DNA from: an uncultured bacterium
GTDB lineage: Bacteria > Bacillota > Clostridia > Lachnospirales > Lachnospiraceae
Assembly: GCA_947073545.1 (NCBI GenBank)
Contig: CAMTMP010000002.1
Span: forward strand, 1 to 64,000
Reading direction: 5' to 3'
DNA: 64,000 nucleotides
The notes below the pieces were generated by a model. It had not been told where the DNA came from, made no database searches, and saw only the letters and a list, made by a program, of their open reading frames with translations. How positions within the stretch are numbered: position 1 is the first letter of the stretch; each line of letters starts with the position of its first letter. The translations under genes and the position numbers were made by a program. Positions 16,903 through 25,959 of the stretch are shown here, one piece after another.

Positions 16903-17463
16903 ATGAAAAAAGTAATTGCAATGGCACTGGCAGGTGCCATGATTTGCTCCATGCCCGTTATGGCAAAAGAAGTAGGCGCACCTGTAGCGGTATATCTTGA
17001 GGACAGCTCCGATATCGGCGCACCGGAGGAGACCGTACTGGCTATCAATGAGGATAAGACCATCGGTGAGCATATGAACAACGCGGTTATTGATATCTGG
17101 GACATGCTTGGCGCGGAGGTTCAGGACTTGGCAATCGGCCAGGGCGCAGTTCTTGACGGCGTAGAAGCTCCCGGTCTTACCTTTGATCTGGTTAAGCCGG
17201 ATCTCAAGAGAGTGTATGCGGCAAAAGAGCTGGCACAGGGCAAGGGTTCCCTTCTCACCGTTGTAAATGTACACACCCATGCAGGTTACGGCACGGCACA
17301 GATCACTTTCTACGCGCCCGGCGTGAAGGCTGATCAGGCGATTACCGTTTACCAGCGTATCACCGATGAAGAGTGGGCAGCAGTTCCCACGGTAGTGACG
17401 GATGACCATGTAACGGTTGAAATTACGGATAACACGCACCTTGCATTTATCGAGGCAAAGTAA
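16903..17463 (+). CDS. secreted protein, paralogue of the preceding gene without repeat tail
   Basis: A 186-residue protein with signal peptide MKKVIAMALAGAMICSMPVM. It is about two-thirds identical to the first 190 residues of its neighbour and shares EVGAP, AVLDG.EAPGLTF, VVNVHTHA, FYAPGVKA and AVPTVVTDDHV.VEITDN. It stops at LAFIEAK, exactly where the repeat tail of the other protein begins. The second half, ending in AITVYQRITDEEWAAVPTVV, could be a small beta-sandwich. The pair is a tandem duplication, and the tail was gained or lost afterwards. Function is unknown. Confidence 0.8.
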   Translation: MKKVIAMALAGAMICSMPVMAKEVGAPVAVYLEDSSDIGAPEETVLAINEDKTIGEHMNNAVIDIWDMLGAEVQDLAIGQGAVLDGVEAPGLTFDLVKPDLKRVYAAKELAQGKGSLLTVVNVHTHAGYGTAQITFYAPGVKADQAITVYQRITDEEWAAVPTVVTDDHVTVEITDNTHLAFIEAK

Positions 17464-17491
17464 TAAGGGCAGAGAAAGTTTAATTCTGGGA

Positions 17492-17528
17492 AAAACGCAT
17501 CGTCTTTCGGCGGTGCGTTTTCTAAACC
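17492..17528 (+). terminator. Rho-independent terminator
   Basis: AAAACGCATCGTC pairs over 13 positions with GGCGGTGCGTTTT around a TTTC loop, followed by CTAAACC. The U-rich part is inside the 3' arm. Confidence 0.75.
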
Positions 17529-17546
17529 TGTCTGGCAGAAAAAGAT

Positions 17547-17575
17547 TTGCATAATTTTGTTTTTTACATTATAAT
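17547..17575 (+). promoter_or_regulatory. sigma-A promoter of the 96-residue protein gene
   Basis: TTGCAT, 17 bases, perfect TATAAT. Confidence 0.8.
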
Positions 17576-17617
17576 TTATATGTATTAACGCTTCGACACA
17601 GGGGGATTGAGTGAATT

Positions 17618-17908
17618 ATGGAGACGGCGTATCAGAAGGTTAAGGTGCACAATGAACTGGAGTGGTGTCAGGTAAAGGATATGGAGACGAAGGAGAAGAT
17701 TGAGAAGGTTCTGCTGAAACACCGGGTATCCTATTTTGTAAAATGGGAAAAACCGAAGTTCTTTTCCAACGATACTTTTGGCTCCTGCGTATTTTGTGTG
17801 AATCAGTTGCAGAAGGAGATTGCGGAAGATGCGATTCAAGAGCTTTCCGAGGAAGTGCGGGATAAGATTCGTTTCATAAATCGCAAGGTGGACAAGACCT
17901 TTTATTAA
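17618..17908 (+). CDS. conserved-looking small cytoplasmic protein, unknown function
   Basis: A 96-residue soluble protein without signal or membrane segments. It contains FGSCVFCVNQLQKEIAEDAI, where Cys-x-x-Cys could bind metal or act in redox, and ends in IRFINRKVDKTFY. Charged residues alternate in the first half. It has its own good promoter and a terminator (17954-17990), so it is a real single-gene unit. I do not recognise the family. Confidence 0.7.
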   Translation: METAYQKVKVHNELEWCQVKDMETKEKIEKVLLKHRVSYFVKWEKPKFFSNDTFGSCVFCVNQLQKEIAEDAIQELSEEVRDKIRFINRKVDKTFY

Positions 17909-17953
17909 ACTGTGACGCAGCTTTTTGAGAATCATACATGCTATCATAGAAAT

Positions 17954-17990
17954 GCCGGGTGTACATAAGCGTGCACCCGGCTTATTCTTT
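17954..17990 (+). terminator. Rho-independent terminator
   Basis: GCCGGGTGTA pairs with TGCACCCGGC, followed by TTATTCTTT. It ends the small gene and separates it from the converging activase gene. Confidence 0.8.
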
Positions 17991-18050
17991 GCCGCCGCTT
18001 GTCAGGCGGTTGTTTTTTATATCACAGGTAATGTTGACAGTGTAAACCAT

Positions 18051-21000
18051 TTAAGGAGAATGCGAAGCATTCTCTGAATCGTCGCTGTTTTGCGGCGATT
18101 TCTTTAGGTTCTTTTGGGCCGTGGAGAGCATCAGCTTGATGCGGTTTAACTGGTTGACTTCACTGGCGCCGGGATCGTAGTCGATGGCTACGATGTTGGA
18201 GCTGGGGAACCGCTTGCGGAGCTCCTTGATGACACCTTTGCCGACCACATGGTTTGGCAGGCAGCCGAAGGGCTGGGTGCAGACGATGTTATTTACGCCG
18301 CTGTGGATCAGTTCTACCATTTCTCCGGTGAGGAACCACCCTTCGCCGGTCTGGTTGCCGATATCGACGATGGGTTTCGCGTAGTCCACCAAGGTGTAGA
18401 TGCTGACGGGCGGTGTAAAGTGCCTGCTCTTCGCAAATTCCTTCGCGGCCTGCGCGCGCAGCTTTTCAAGCGCACGTATGCCGAAGCGGGAGAGGAGGGC
18501 GGCCTTTTTCGAGGTGCCCAGAAAATCCGCCTTGTAGATCTGGTTGTAGAAGCAGTAGAGCATGAAGTCCAGCAGATCAGGGACTACCGCTTCCGCGCCT
18601 TCCGCCTCCAAAAGCTCCACCAGGTGGTTGTTGGCGGCCGGGGCAAATTTTACCAGAATTTCCCCCACAATGCCCACGCGGGGCTTGCGCAGATCTTCAT
18701 AGACGGGAATCCGGTCAAAATCTCTTACGATCTGACGGCACATCTTTTGAAAAGTCAGATAGTTTACGGATTTTCCGGAAACAAAGTCCCGGCATTTCTT
18801 AACCCATTCGGCATGCAGCGCATTGACGGAACCCGGCTCCTTCTCATAAGGCCGCATGCGGTACACGCAGCGCATAAAGATATCGCCGAACAGGGCGCCA
18901 TAAGCGGCCCGTATAAAGAGACCGGCATTCAGATGGAACCCGGGGTTACTCTCGATGCCTGCCAGATTTAAGGAAATTACAGGAATCTGGGGCATACCCG
19001 CCTTTTCCAGCGCTCGTCTGATAAAGCCCACATAATTTGTGGCGCGGCAGCCGCCGCCGGTCTGGCTCATGATGACAGCCACCTTATTCAGATCATATCT
19101 GCCGGAAAGCAGAGCGTCCATAATCTGTCCTACCACGATCAGAGAAGGATAACAGGCGTCATTGTTTACATATTTTAAGCCCACGTCCACGGCCTGTCTC
19201 GTGTCGTTGCCTAGCACTTCAAAGTGATAGCCGCAGGCATTGAAAGCGGCCTCTATGATTTCAAAATGGATTGGCGACATCTGGGGACAGAGGATGGTGT
19301 AATCTTTTCTCATCTCCTCGGTAAAGGGCACTTTTTTGATGGCGCTGGAGTGTATCTGCCGCTTCTCGCCCTTCTGCTCTCTGACTTTTATGGCTGAGAG
19401 CAGGGAGCGAATGCGGATTCTGGCCGCTCCCAGATTGTTGACCTCGTCGATCTTCAAGCAGGTATAGATCTTGTCGGAGCCGGTAAGGATGTCGTTAACC
19501 TGATCTGTGGTGACAGCGTCAAGGCCGCAGCCAAAAGAGTTAAGTTGGATCAAATCTAGATCATCCCTTGTTTTCACGAAACTGGCCGCCGCATAGAGAC
19601 GGGAATGGTACATCCACTGGTCGGAGACGATCAGGGGTCTCTCGGGAGCCGCCAGATGGGAGACGGAGTCCTCGGTCAGCACCGCGATATCGTAAGAAGT
19701 AATCAGCTCGGGAATACCGTGGTTGATTTCCGGGTCGACGTGGTAGGGACGTCCTGCCAGCACGATGCCGCGTTTATGGTTTGTTTCCAGGTAGCGGATC
19801 ACTTCTTCGCCTTTGTCACGCATGTCCTGTCTGGCTGCGGCAAGTTCCTTCCACGCAGCTTCAGCCGCATCCATAACGGCTGTTACCGGAAGCTCTCGAA
19901 ACTCTCTGGTCAATGCCTCTGTGACGGTCTGCAGGCTTTTAAAGGACATAAAGGGATTGCGGAAACCCACCTCGCCGCGTCCGATCTCTTCCACGTTATT
20001 TTTGATGTTTTCAGAGTAGGAAGTGACGATGGGGCAGTTGTAATGGTTGTTGGCGTCATGAAATTCGTCCCGCTCGTAAAAGAGAGCGGGGTAGAAGATA
20101 AAGTCCACTTTCTGCTTGATGAGCCATGATACATGGCCGTGCGCCAATTTGGCCGGATAGCATTCCGACTCGCTGGGGATGGACTCGATGCCCAACTCAT
20201 AGATTTTGCGGTTGGAAACGGGAGAGAGCACCACCCGATAGCCCAGCTTCGTAAAGAAGGTGAACCAGAAAGGGTAATTCTCGTACATGTTCAATACCCG
20301 CGGAATGCCCACAGTGCCCCGTTTCGCCTCGTTGGCCGGAAGAGGCTCATAGGAAAAGTAGCGTTTCAGCTTATAGTCAAAGAGATTCGGTGCGCCATTC
20401 TCCTTTTTGGCCCGTCCAAGCCCTCTCTCGCAGCGGTTGCCGGAGATATACTGGCGTCCGCCTGTGAATTTATTGACGGTAAGGCGGCAGTTGTTCGTAC
20501 AGCCTTTACACTTGGCCATGCTGGTTTCGAACTGCAGATTGGTAATCTGCTCCAGATTCAGCATGGAAGTCTGATACCCTTCCTTATAATGCGCCCTTGC
20601 GATCAGCGCTGCGCCAAAAGCGCCCATAATACCGGCAATATCGGGACGGATGGCCTCGCAGTCAGCTATTTTTTCAAAGCTCCTAAGAACTGCGTCGTTG
20701 TAGAAGGTGCCGCCCTGTACGACAATATTTCTGCCAAGTTCCGAGGCGTCGGAGACTTTGATTACCTTAAAGAGCGCGTTTTTGATGACGGAGTAGGCCA
20801 GTCCGGCGGAAATATCGGAGACGGACGCCCCTTCTTTCTGCGCCTGTTTTACTTTGGAATTCATAAAAACCGTGCAGCGGGTGCCAAGATCAATGGGATG
20901 TTCCGCAAAGAGAGCGGTTCTGGCAAAGTCCTCCACACCATAGTTTAAAGATTTGGCAAAGGTCTCTATGAAAGAACCGCAGCCCGAGGAACAGGCTTCG

Positions 21001-22328
21001 TTGAGCTGTACGCTGTCCACGGTATGATTTTTTATTTTGATGCATTTCATGTCCTGCCCGCCGATATCCAGAATACAGTCTACCTCCGGATCGAAAAACG
21101 CGGCGGCATTGTAGTGGGCTACCGTTTCCACCTCCCCGTCGTCAAGCAAAAAGGCGGCTTTCATCAGCGCCTCGCCGTAGCCTGTGGAACAGGACCGGGC
21201 AATTTTTACCCCGGCCGGAAGCAGGCGGTAGATCTCTTTCAAGGAGCGTATGGCGGTCTTTAAAGGACTGCCGTCGTTGCTGCTGTAAAAAGAGTAGAGT
21301 AGGGAGCCGTCGTCGCCTACGAGCGCTGCTTTTGTGGTGGTGGAGCCGGCGTCGATCCCCAAAAAGCAGTTTCCCTGATAGGAAGGCAGATCACCCGTGG
21401 CCACATGATGGGAGCTGTGACGCAGGCTGAAAGCGTCATAGTCCGCCTGTGTGGCAAAGAGCGGCTCCATGCGCTCCACTTCAAACTCCATCTTGATATC
21501 GGCGGAGAGCTTGGATGTCAGCTCCTCCATGGTATAAAAAGATTCCTCCTTCGCGTTTAAGGCCGAGCCGATGGCCGCGAAGAGGTGGGAATTGTCCGTG
21601 TCGATGATATGGGCGTCATCCAATTTTAACGTGCGGATGAAAGACTGTTTTAACTCCGATAAGAAGTGCAGCGGGCCGCCGAGAAAGGCCACATGTCCAC
21701 GAATCGGTTTGCCGCATGCAAGACCGCTGATGGTCTGGTTTACCACGGCCTGAAAGATGGAAGCGGAAAGATCCTCTTTCGTGGCGCCCTCGTTGATGAG
21801 GGGCTGGATATCGGATTTGGCGAACACGCCGCAGCGGGCTGCTATCGTATATAAAGAGTGGTAATTTTTTGCGTATTCATTGAGTCCGGACGCATCCGTC
21901 TGCAAAAGAGAAGCCATCTGGTCGATAAAGGAACCGGTGCCTCCGGCGCAGATGCCGTTCATGCGCTGCTCCACATTGCCGCCCTCGAAATAGATAATCT
22001 TGGCGTCTTCGCCTCCCAGCTCGATGGCCACGTCCGTGACAGGCGCGAAGGTCTGCAGGGATGTGGATACGGCGATCACCTCCTGCACAAAGGGGATCTG
22101 CAGGTGGTTGGCCAGCGTCAGGCCGCCGGAGCCTGTGATGATGGGATGCACGGTGAGGCCGCCAAGCTGTGCAAAAGCCTGAGAGAGAAGAGACGCGAGC
22201 GTCTCCCTGATATTGGCAAAATGCCTTTTGTAATCGGAAAAGAGTATTTGATGCTTGTCATCCAGAATGGCAATCTTGACGGTGGTGGAACCGATGTCAA
22301 TGCCAAGCGTATATTGCATATCACTCAT
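18051..22328 (-). CDS. giant 2-hydroxyacyl-CoA dehydratase activase-related protein
   Basis: A 1425-residue protein of the double-activase family. Two ASKHA ATPase (BadF/HgdC-type) domains open with [16 protein letters not shown] (residue 9 on) and [18 protein letters not shown] (about 322). Each has the cluster-ligand pair, [14 protein letters not shown] and [14 protein letters not shown] Cys-rich DUF2229 segment follows at about 603 ([19 protein letters not shown]), and the last 400 residues resemble the HgdB-like dehydratase component ([31 protein letters not shown]). Known activases use ATP to push an electron into 2-hydroxyacyl-CoA dehydratases. The substrate of these giant fused versions is not established. 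GGAGCG precedes the ATG. The last codons are encoded by an inverted repeat at 18056-18074. Confidence 0.9.
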   Translation of the reverse strand: MSDMQYTLGIDIGSTTVKIAILDDKHQILFSDYKRHFANIRETLASLLSQAFAQLGGLTVHPIITGSGGLTLANHLQIPFVQEVIAVSTSLQTFAPVTDVAIELGGEDAKIIYFEGGNVEQRMNGICAGGTGSFIDQMASLLQTDASGLNEYAKNYHSLYTIAARCGVFAKSDIQPLINEGATKEDLSASIFQAVVNQTISGLACGKPIRGHVAFLGGPLHFLSELKQSFIRTLKLDDAHIIDTDNSHLFAAIGSALNAKEESFYTMEELTSKLSADIKMEFEVERMEPLFATQADYDAFSLRHSSHHVATGDLPSYQGNCFLGIDAGSTTTKAALVGDDGSLLYSFYSSNDGSPLKTAIRSLKEIYRLLPAGVKIARSCSTGYGEALMKAAFLLDDGEVETVAHYNAAAFFDPEVDCILDIGGQDMKCIKIKNHTVDSVQLNEACSSGCGSFIETFAKSLNYGVEDFARTALFAEHPIDLGTRCTVFMNSKVKQAQKEGASVSDISAGLAYSVIKNALFKVIKVSDASELGRNIVVQGGTFYNDAVLRSFEKIADCEAIRPDIAGIMGAFGAALIARAHYKEGYQTSMLNLEQITNLQFETSMAKCKGCTNNCRLTVNKFTGGRQYISGNRCERGLGRAKKENGAPNLFDYKLKRYFSYEPLPANEAKRGTVGIPRVLNMYENYPFWFTFFTKLGYRVVLSPVSNRKIYELGIESIPSESECYPAKLAHGHVSWLIKQKVDFIFYPALFYERDEFHDANNHYNCPIVTSYSENIKNNVEEIGRGEVGFRNPFMSFKSLQTVTEALTREFRELPVTAVMDAAEAAWKELAAARQDMRDKGEEVIRYLETNHKRGIVLAGRPYHVDPEINHGIPELITSYDIAVLTEDSVSHLAAPERPLIVSDQWMYHSRLYAAASFVKTRDDLDLIQLNSFGCGLDAVTTDQVNDILTGSDKIYTCLKIDEVNNLGAARIRIRSLLSAIKVREQKGEKRQIHSSAIKKVPFTEEMRKDYTILCPQMSPIHFEIIEAAFNACGYHFEVLGNDTRQAVDVGLKYVNNDACYPSLIVVGQIMDALLSGRYDLNKVAVIMSQTGGGCRATNYVGFIRRALEKAGMPQIPVISLNLAGIESNPGFHLNAGLFIRAAYGALFGDIFMRCVYRMRPYEKEPGSVNALHAEWVKKCRDFVSGKSVNYLTFQKMCRQIVRDFDRIPVYEDLRKPRVGIVGEILVKFAPAANNHLVELLEAEGAEAVVPDLLDFMLYCFYNQIYKADFLGTSKKAALLSRFGIRALEKLRAQAAKEFAKSRHFTPPVSIYTLVDYAKPIVDIGNQTGEGWFLTGEMVELIHSGVNNIVCTQPFGCLPNHVVGKGVIKELRKRFPSSNIVAIDYDPGASEVNQLNRIKLMLSTAQKNLKKSPQNSDDSENASHSP
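18056..18074. repeat. GAGAATGC/GCATTCTC hairpin overlapping the activase C-terminus
   Basis: Perfect 8-bp inverted repeat around GAA. It is the same core as the second hairpin of the elements at 32013-32107 and 61166-61257. On the reverse strand it encodes the final residues ENASHSP of the giant activase, so a mobile or spreading hairpin seems to have supplied the gene end. Confidence 0.7.
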
Positions 22329-22573
22329 TTCTTGTTCGCTCCTTCATGTATAAAATGGTATCCTGGGATAAATTGTCTTTTTACCTATTAAAATGTATTT
22401 TTTGGCACACGCTGTCATTATACGACACAGTTTTCCAAAATGCAATTGTCCAATTCTTAGAAAAGAATGAAGTTTTCGGAAGACATTTATTAAATTTTTA
22501 TAAGAAGGCGATTTTTAGAGCTGTGACATTTACTTTTAAAAAGAGGGATGCTATATTATATAATAGAATTTTG

Positions 22574-22604
22574 ATAATAGAATCCTGCTCTTGGATTCTA
22601 TTAT
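22574..22604 (+). promoter_or_regulatory. 12-bp perfect inverted repeat upstream of rhomboid-like gene
   Basis: ATAATAGAATCC and GGATTCTATTAT flank a 7-base loop, 22 bases before the next start codon. A partial direct copy (ATAATAGAATTTT) lies just upstream at 22560. It may be an operator or an RNA hairpin close to the ribosome binding site (GGGAGAG). The remaining 22329-22573 stretch is AT-rich and holds no convincing gene. Confidence 0.55.
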
Positions 22605-22626
22605 ATATTTTGAGGGAGAGTGAAGC

Positions 22627-23514
22627 ATGAGTCCTTTTGAACGTAAATTTGGAAAATACGCGATACAAAATCTTTCTTTTGTACTGGTCATGTGTTATGC
22701 CGTGGGGTATCTGCTGGAGCTGTTTGACAGAAGCGGCCTGCTGATCTCCTATCTGACTTTAAATCCTTACGCGATTCTGCATGGGCAGATCTGGCGGCTT
22801 GTGACGTGGGTGCTGATTCCGCCGAGCAGTGGAGGGCTTTTCTTTACATTACTCATGCTATACTTTTATTGTTCCATTGGCACATCGCTGGAGCGGACAT
22901 GGGGCACTTACCGCTATAACGTCTATCTGTTTCAGGGGATGCTGTTCACCATTGCGGGGAGCTTTTTGCTGATGGGGTACTGCTATCTGTTTAAACCGGA
23001 GATATCCCTGATGGGCATGGTTCTGTCGATCAACTCGCCACGCGAGTATTTTACCGTGATTGCGATGATGTTCAGCACCTACTACATCAATATGTCGATT
23101 TTCCTCGCGTTTGCGGCGACTTTCCCGGATGCGCAGGTGCTGCTCATGTTTATCATTCCGATCAAAGTGAAATGGCTGGGGATTATCTATGCGGTGATGC
23201 TGTTGTTCCAGTTTTTCGGCACGAATGTGTACGGAAAATTCGCCATCGGCGCGTCCCTCCTCAACTTTGTGGTATTCTTCCTGACTTCGCGCAGCATGAT
23301 GCACCTGAATCCGAAGCAGATTCACAGGCGGCAGGAATTTAAGCGGGATGTGAGGAGAAGCACGGGGATTACCAAGCATAAGTGCGCGATCTGCGGCAGG
23401 ACAGAGGTGGACAGCCCGCAGATGCAGTTCCGGTTCTGCTCTAAGTGTGACGGGAACTATGAATACTGTGAGGAGCATCTGTATACGCATACACATATCA
23501 AGAGGCCGGATTAG
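22627..23514 (+). CDS. rhomboid-like membrane protein with C-terminal zinc-binding region
   Basis: A 295-residue protein with six predicted helices. LNPYAILHGQIWRLVTWVLI matches the conserved start of the rhomboid/derlin fold, and LMLYFYCSIGTSLERTWGT fits its second-helix region. The serine protease motif GxSG is absent (FAIGASLLNF at the expected place), so it is probably a non-catalytic rhomboid relative. After the membrane part, residues 253-290 carry two Cys-x-x-Cys pairs plus Cys/His (CAICG, CSKCDGNYEYCEEHLYTHTH), a likely zinc ribbon on the cytoplasmic side. The ATG follows GGGAGAG. The function is unknown; a quality-control or adaptor role is inference. Confidence 0.7.
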   Translation: MSPFERKFGKYAIQNLSFVLVMCYAVGYLLELFDRSGLLISYLTLNPYAILHGQIWRLVTWVLIPPSSGGLFFTLLMLYFYCSIGTSLERTWGTYRYNVYLFQGMLFTIAGSFLLMGYCYLFKPEISLMGMVLSINSPREYFTVIAMMFSTYYINMSIFLAFAATFPDAQVLLMFIIPIKVKWLGIIYAVMLLFQFFGTNVYGKFAIGASLLNFVVFFLTSRSMMHLNPKQIHRRQEFKRDVRRSTGITKHKCAICGRTEVDSPQMQFRFCSKCDGNYEYCEEHLYTHTHIKRPD

Positions 23515-23658
23515 ACAGGATTTTTGTGCAGGGATGTCTGATTATAAAGAAAAAACGGATGTTGCGCCAATATAAGTAACGGGCGTTATGAATTGCTGTC
23601 AATAACAAGCGCATTAGGTAGAGAAAAGGAAGAAGTGCGGGAGGTAATGAGGGTTTTT

Positions 23659-24396
23659 ATGGAGCGGGAAACAGCATTTGCTGGAATTTTGGAGGAAGTC
23701 AGGAAAACAGCCAGAGCACAGCAGAATTTCATAACAAAAGAAGAGGTGGAGGAAGCGTTTTCGGCGCTTTCTCTTTCTGTGGAGCAGATGGAAATGGTTT
23801 ACGACTATCTGCGGCAGAATAAAATTGGTGTGGACGAGACTGTAGATGCGGATTCCTATCTGGATGAAGAGGAAAGGAATTATCTGGATTCTTATCTGGA
23901 AGCGCTTCAGGCGATCCCGGCCGTTACGGAAGGGGAGAGGGAGGCTGTTACCCTTTCTGCGATGGCAGGGGATGCGGACGCCATAAAACGGCTGACGGAG
24001 ATTATGCTTCCCGAGGTGCCGCAGATTGCCAAACTCTATACGGGACAGGGCGTGAGTTTGGAGGATTTGATCGGCGAGGGCAATGTGGCGCTTTCTTTGG
24101 GTGTTACTATGCTTGGTGCCTTGGAACATGCGAAAGAAGCGCAGGGGATGCTTGCCAAAATGATGATGGATGCTATGGAGGACTGCATTGCGGCAAACGC
24201 GGCAGATGAAAAAAGCGACCAGAAAATTGCGGATAAGGTAAACAAAGTGGCGGATGAGGCAAACGCCCTCAAGGAAGAGCTGCGCAGGGCGGTGACGGTG
24301 GAGGAACTGATGGATGAATCCGGGTTTTCGCGAAAGACGATCGAGGATGCTATGCGCATAAGCGGCGGAAAGATAGAGTCCATTTCGGCAGAGTAA
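23659..24396 (+). CDS. degenerate sigma-70-like protein lacking promoter-recognition regions
   Basis: About 245 residues. The first part (ITKEEVEEAFSALSLSVEQM, YDYLRQNKIGV) resembles sigma region 1.1. YLDSYLEALQAIPAVTEGER and MAGDADAIKRLTEIMLPEVP resemble region 1.2 to 2.1, and IAKLYTGQGVSLEDLIGEGN resembles region 2.2. The aromatic region 2.3-2.4 that melts and reads the -10 box is missing. A region-3-like segment follows (VTVEELMDESGFSRKTIEDA), and there is no region 4. It could bind RNA polymerase core without recognising DNA (inference). The start is uncertain: ATG 23659 (GAGGG 5 bases upstream) is chosen, but a TTG at 23593 or ATG at 23647 is possible. Confidence 0.65.
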   Translation: MERETAFAGILEEVRKTARAQQNFITKEEVEEAFSALSLSVEQMEMVYDYLRQNKIGVDETVDADSYLDEEERNYLDSYLEALQAIPAVTEGEREAVTLSAMAGDADAIKRLTEIMLPEVPQIAKLYTGQGVSLEDLIGEGNVALSLGVTMLGALEHAKEAQGMLAKMMMDAMEDCIAANAADEKSDQKIADKVNKVADEANALKEELRRAVTVEELMDESGFSRKTIEDAMRISGGKIESISAE

Positions 24397-24474
24397 AAAC
24401 CGTGGCAGCAAAAGAGAGGTTTGTGTGACGGGCCGGGAAATATTTGGAACCGTCGGATGGCGGAAGGGAAAAGG

Positions 24475-24897
24475 ATGGAGACAGAAAACAGGGATTATAA
24501 ATATTTTATGCAGGATACAAGTTCTGTTTACCTTGGCGCGAAGCTCAGTTATGCGGAGATTATGCAGGACGAAATGGTGAACTTTAAATACAAGAGTATT
24601 GTGGAGTATTATATCTTCAAAGACACCGACCCGGAGACTACATTGGAGAGCCACCTTTACTACATGTCTAAAGAGCAGTTTTCTTATCGGACTTATGAAC
24701 AGCTCAAGGCAAAAGTTAAGGTCTGCATTCTGGAGGAGCGGAAATTTCTCTTTGGCAAAAAAAAGACAGGTTATGTCACGAGACAGATGCCTCTCGCAGC
24801 GTTTGTCGACATGAATCTGGCGCAGAAAAAGGCGAAGGGAGTAGTGGTTCAGGAGCTTGCGCTTTCAAAGCTGGGACTGATGTCTTTCAGCATTTGA
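24475..24897 (+). CDS. small protein of unknown function
   Basis: A 140-residue soluble protein with no recognised domain, rich in Lys and Tyr: YKYFMQDTSSVYLGAKLSYA, IVEYYIFKDTDPETTLESHL and ILEERKFLFGKKKTGYVTRQ. ATG at 24475 has GGAAGGGAAAAGG directly upstream; an in-frame ATG at 24457 is less well placed. It lies 78 bases after the sigma-like gene and is probably cotranscribed with it. Confidence 0.6.
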   Translation: METENRDYKYFMQDTSSVYLGAKLSYAEIMQDEMVNFKYKSIVEYYIFKDTDPETTLESHLYYMSKEQFSYRTYEQLKAKVKVCILEERKFLFGKKKTGYVTRQMPLAAFVDMNLAQKKAKGVVVQELALSKLGLMSFSI

Positions 24898-24974
24898 ACA
24901 TGCGGTGCAGCCACCGTAAGAGGGACTGCGCGATGACTTACATGTAATTTTTCGCGAAAATTTATTATTAGGGC

Positions 24975-25070
24975 TTGATTTTGACAAAATTTTTTGCTAA
25001 AATGATTCTTGTAAAATTCCCCTTTTACACTGGACAGGTGATCGGCTCTAGGGCTTCACCTGTTCTTTTA
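24975..25070 (+). ncRNA. candidate short non-coding transcript (promoter plus two hairpins)
   Basis: TTGATT, 17 bases, TAAAAT (24975-25003) resembles a promoter. The predicted transcript starts near 25010. It contains a GTAAAA/TTTTAC hairpin, then an ACAGGTGA/TCACCTGT hairpin followed by TCTTTTATTTT. No reading frame with a ribosome binding site lies in between. An orphan small RNA of about 60 bases, or an attenuator with nothing left downstream, fits; no family is recognised. Confidence 0.3.
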
Positions 25071-25074
25071 TTTT
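25034..25074 (+). terminator. Rho-independent terminator
   Basis: ACAGGTGA and TCACCTGT form an 8-bp stem with a 14-base loop, followed by TCTTTTATTTT. It would end + strand transcription from the sigma-like/140-residue gene pair, or a short transcript starting near 25010. Confidence 0.6.
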
Positions 25075-25151
25075 CGCGCATAAGCAGAGCCGGAGTGGAA
25101 CGGAGACCGCGAACGAGAAATGTGCAGCATTCGAGTCTCTGCTTATGCGCG
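25075..25151. repeat. intergenic element with 15-bp perfect inverted ends
   Basis: CGCGCATAAGCAGAG and CTCTGCTTATGCGCG are exact inverted repeats around 47 bases that contain CGCGAACGAGAAATG and GCATTCGAGT. Related sequence occurs at 28170-28283 and, in part, at 43730-43750. The element abuts the 3' end of trpZ. Confidence 0.85.
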
Positions 25152-25155
25152 GCGG

Positions 25156-25959
25156 TCACTTCGACAGCAGTATCCGGTCATTATCCAGCCGTTTTCCAGC
25201 GCGCGCCTTAAATTGCTCCAGCAGATCTTCTATGGTGAGTTTCTTACGTTCTTCCCCCGACACATGAAAGACAATACGTCCGCCGTCCATCATAAGCGTG
25301 CGGTTTCCGAGAGAGAGGGCCTGATGCATGTTGTGAGTGACCATCAGGCAGGTAATCTTGCGCTCAGCGATGATTTTCTCTGTGAGGGCGAGCACTTTAT
25401 CCGCTGTGGCGGGGTCAAGCGCTGCGGTGTGTTCGTCGAGCAGGAGGAGGCGGGGGGTTACCATGGTAGCCATCAGCAGCGTGAGCGCCTGTCTCTGGCC
25501 ACCGGAGAGAAGGCCCACGGGCTGTTTCATCCGATTTTCCAGTCCCATGTCCAGAAGGGCGAGCTGTTCTCTGAATTTCTTTTTTTCATTTCCGCTGATC
25601 CGGCTGAAATAGGCGTGCTTTTTGGTGGACGCCCGAAGATAGGCGAGGGCCATATTCTCCTCGATGGTCATGTGGGGCGCGGTTCCCTTTAAGGGATCCT
25701 GAAAAAGGTGGCCGATTGCTTTGCTCCGCATATGCTCTTTGCAGTAGGTGATGTCCTCCCCGTCCAGAACGATCCGGCCATCATCTACGAAAAAGTTTCC
25801 CGTAACGGCATGAAAGAGCGTAGATTTTCCCGCGCCGTTGCTGCCAACAATGGTGGCGAAATCGCCGTCTTCCAGAGTAAGGCTCACGTTGTCAAGCGCC
25901 TTTTTCTCATTGACGGTGCCGGGGTTAAAGGTTTTGGAAACGGAATCAATGACTAACAT
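25156..25959 (-). CDS. trpZ: ABC transporter ATPase of the TrpXYZ type
   Basis: A 267-residue ABC ATPase with Walker A GSNGAGKST, signature LLSGGQRQAL, Walker B RLLLLDEHTAALDP and the switch LMVTHNMHQAL. It belongs with the permease and substrate-binding protein encoded just upstream on the same strand. The three form the PF04392-type uptake system known in T-box-regulated tryptophan operons. Its start overlaps the permease gene by 14 bases, with AAGGAGG upstream. The Trp specificity rests on the T-box specifier, not on this protein. Confidence 0.88.
   Translation of the reverse strand: MLVIDSVSKTFNPGTVNEKKALDNVSLTLEDGDFATIVGSNGAGKSTLFHAVTGNFFVDDGRIVLDGEDITYCKEHMRSKAIGHLFQDPLKGTAPHMTIEENMALAYLRASTKKHAYFSRISGNEKKKFREQLALLDMGLENRMKQPVGLLSGGQRQALTLLMATMVTPRLLLLDEHTAALDPATADKVLALTEKIIAERKITCLMVTHNMHQALSLGNRTLMMDGGRIVFHVSGEERKKLTIEDLLEQFKARAGKRLDNDRILLSK

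Noticed and set aside
22346-22630. 94-codon + strand frame before the rhomboid-like gene
   Set aside because: AT-rich, no ribosome binding site, overlaps the palindrome and the next start; looks like non-coding leader.
25075-25151. CRISPR repeat
   Set aside because: Single inverted element with no regularly spaced direct repeats; no cas genes in the window.
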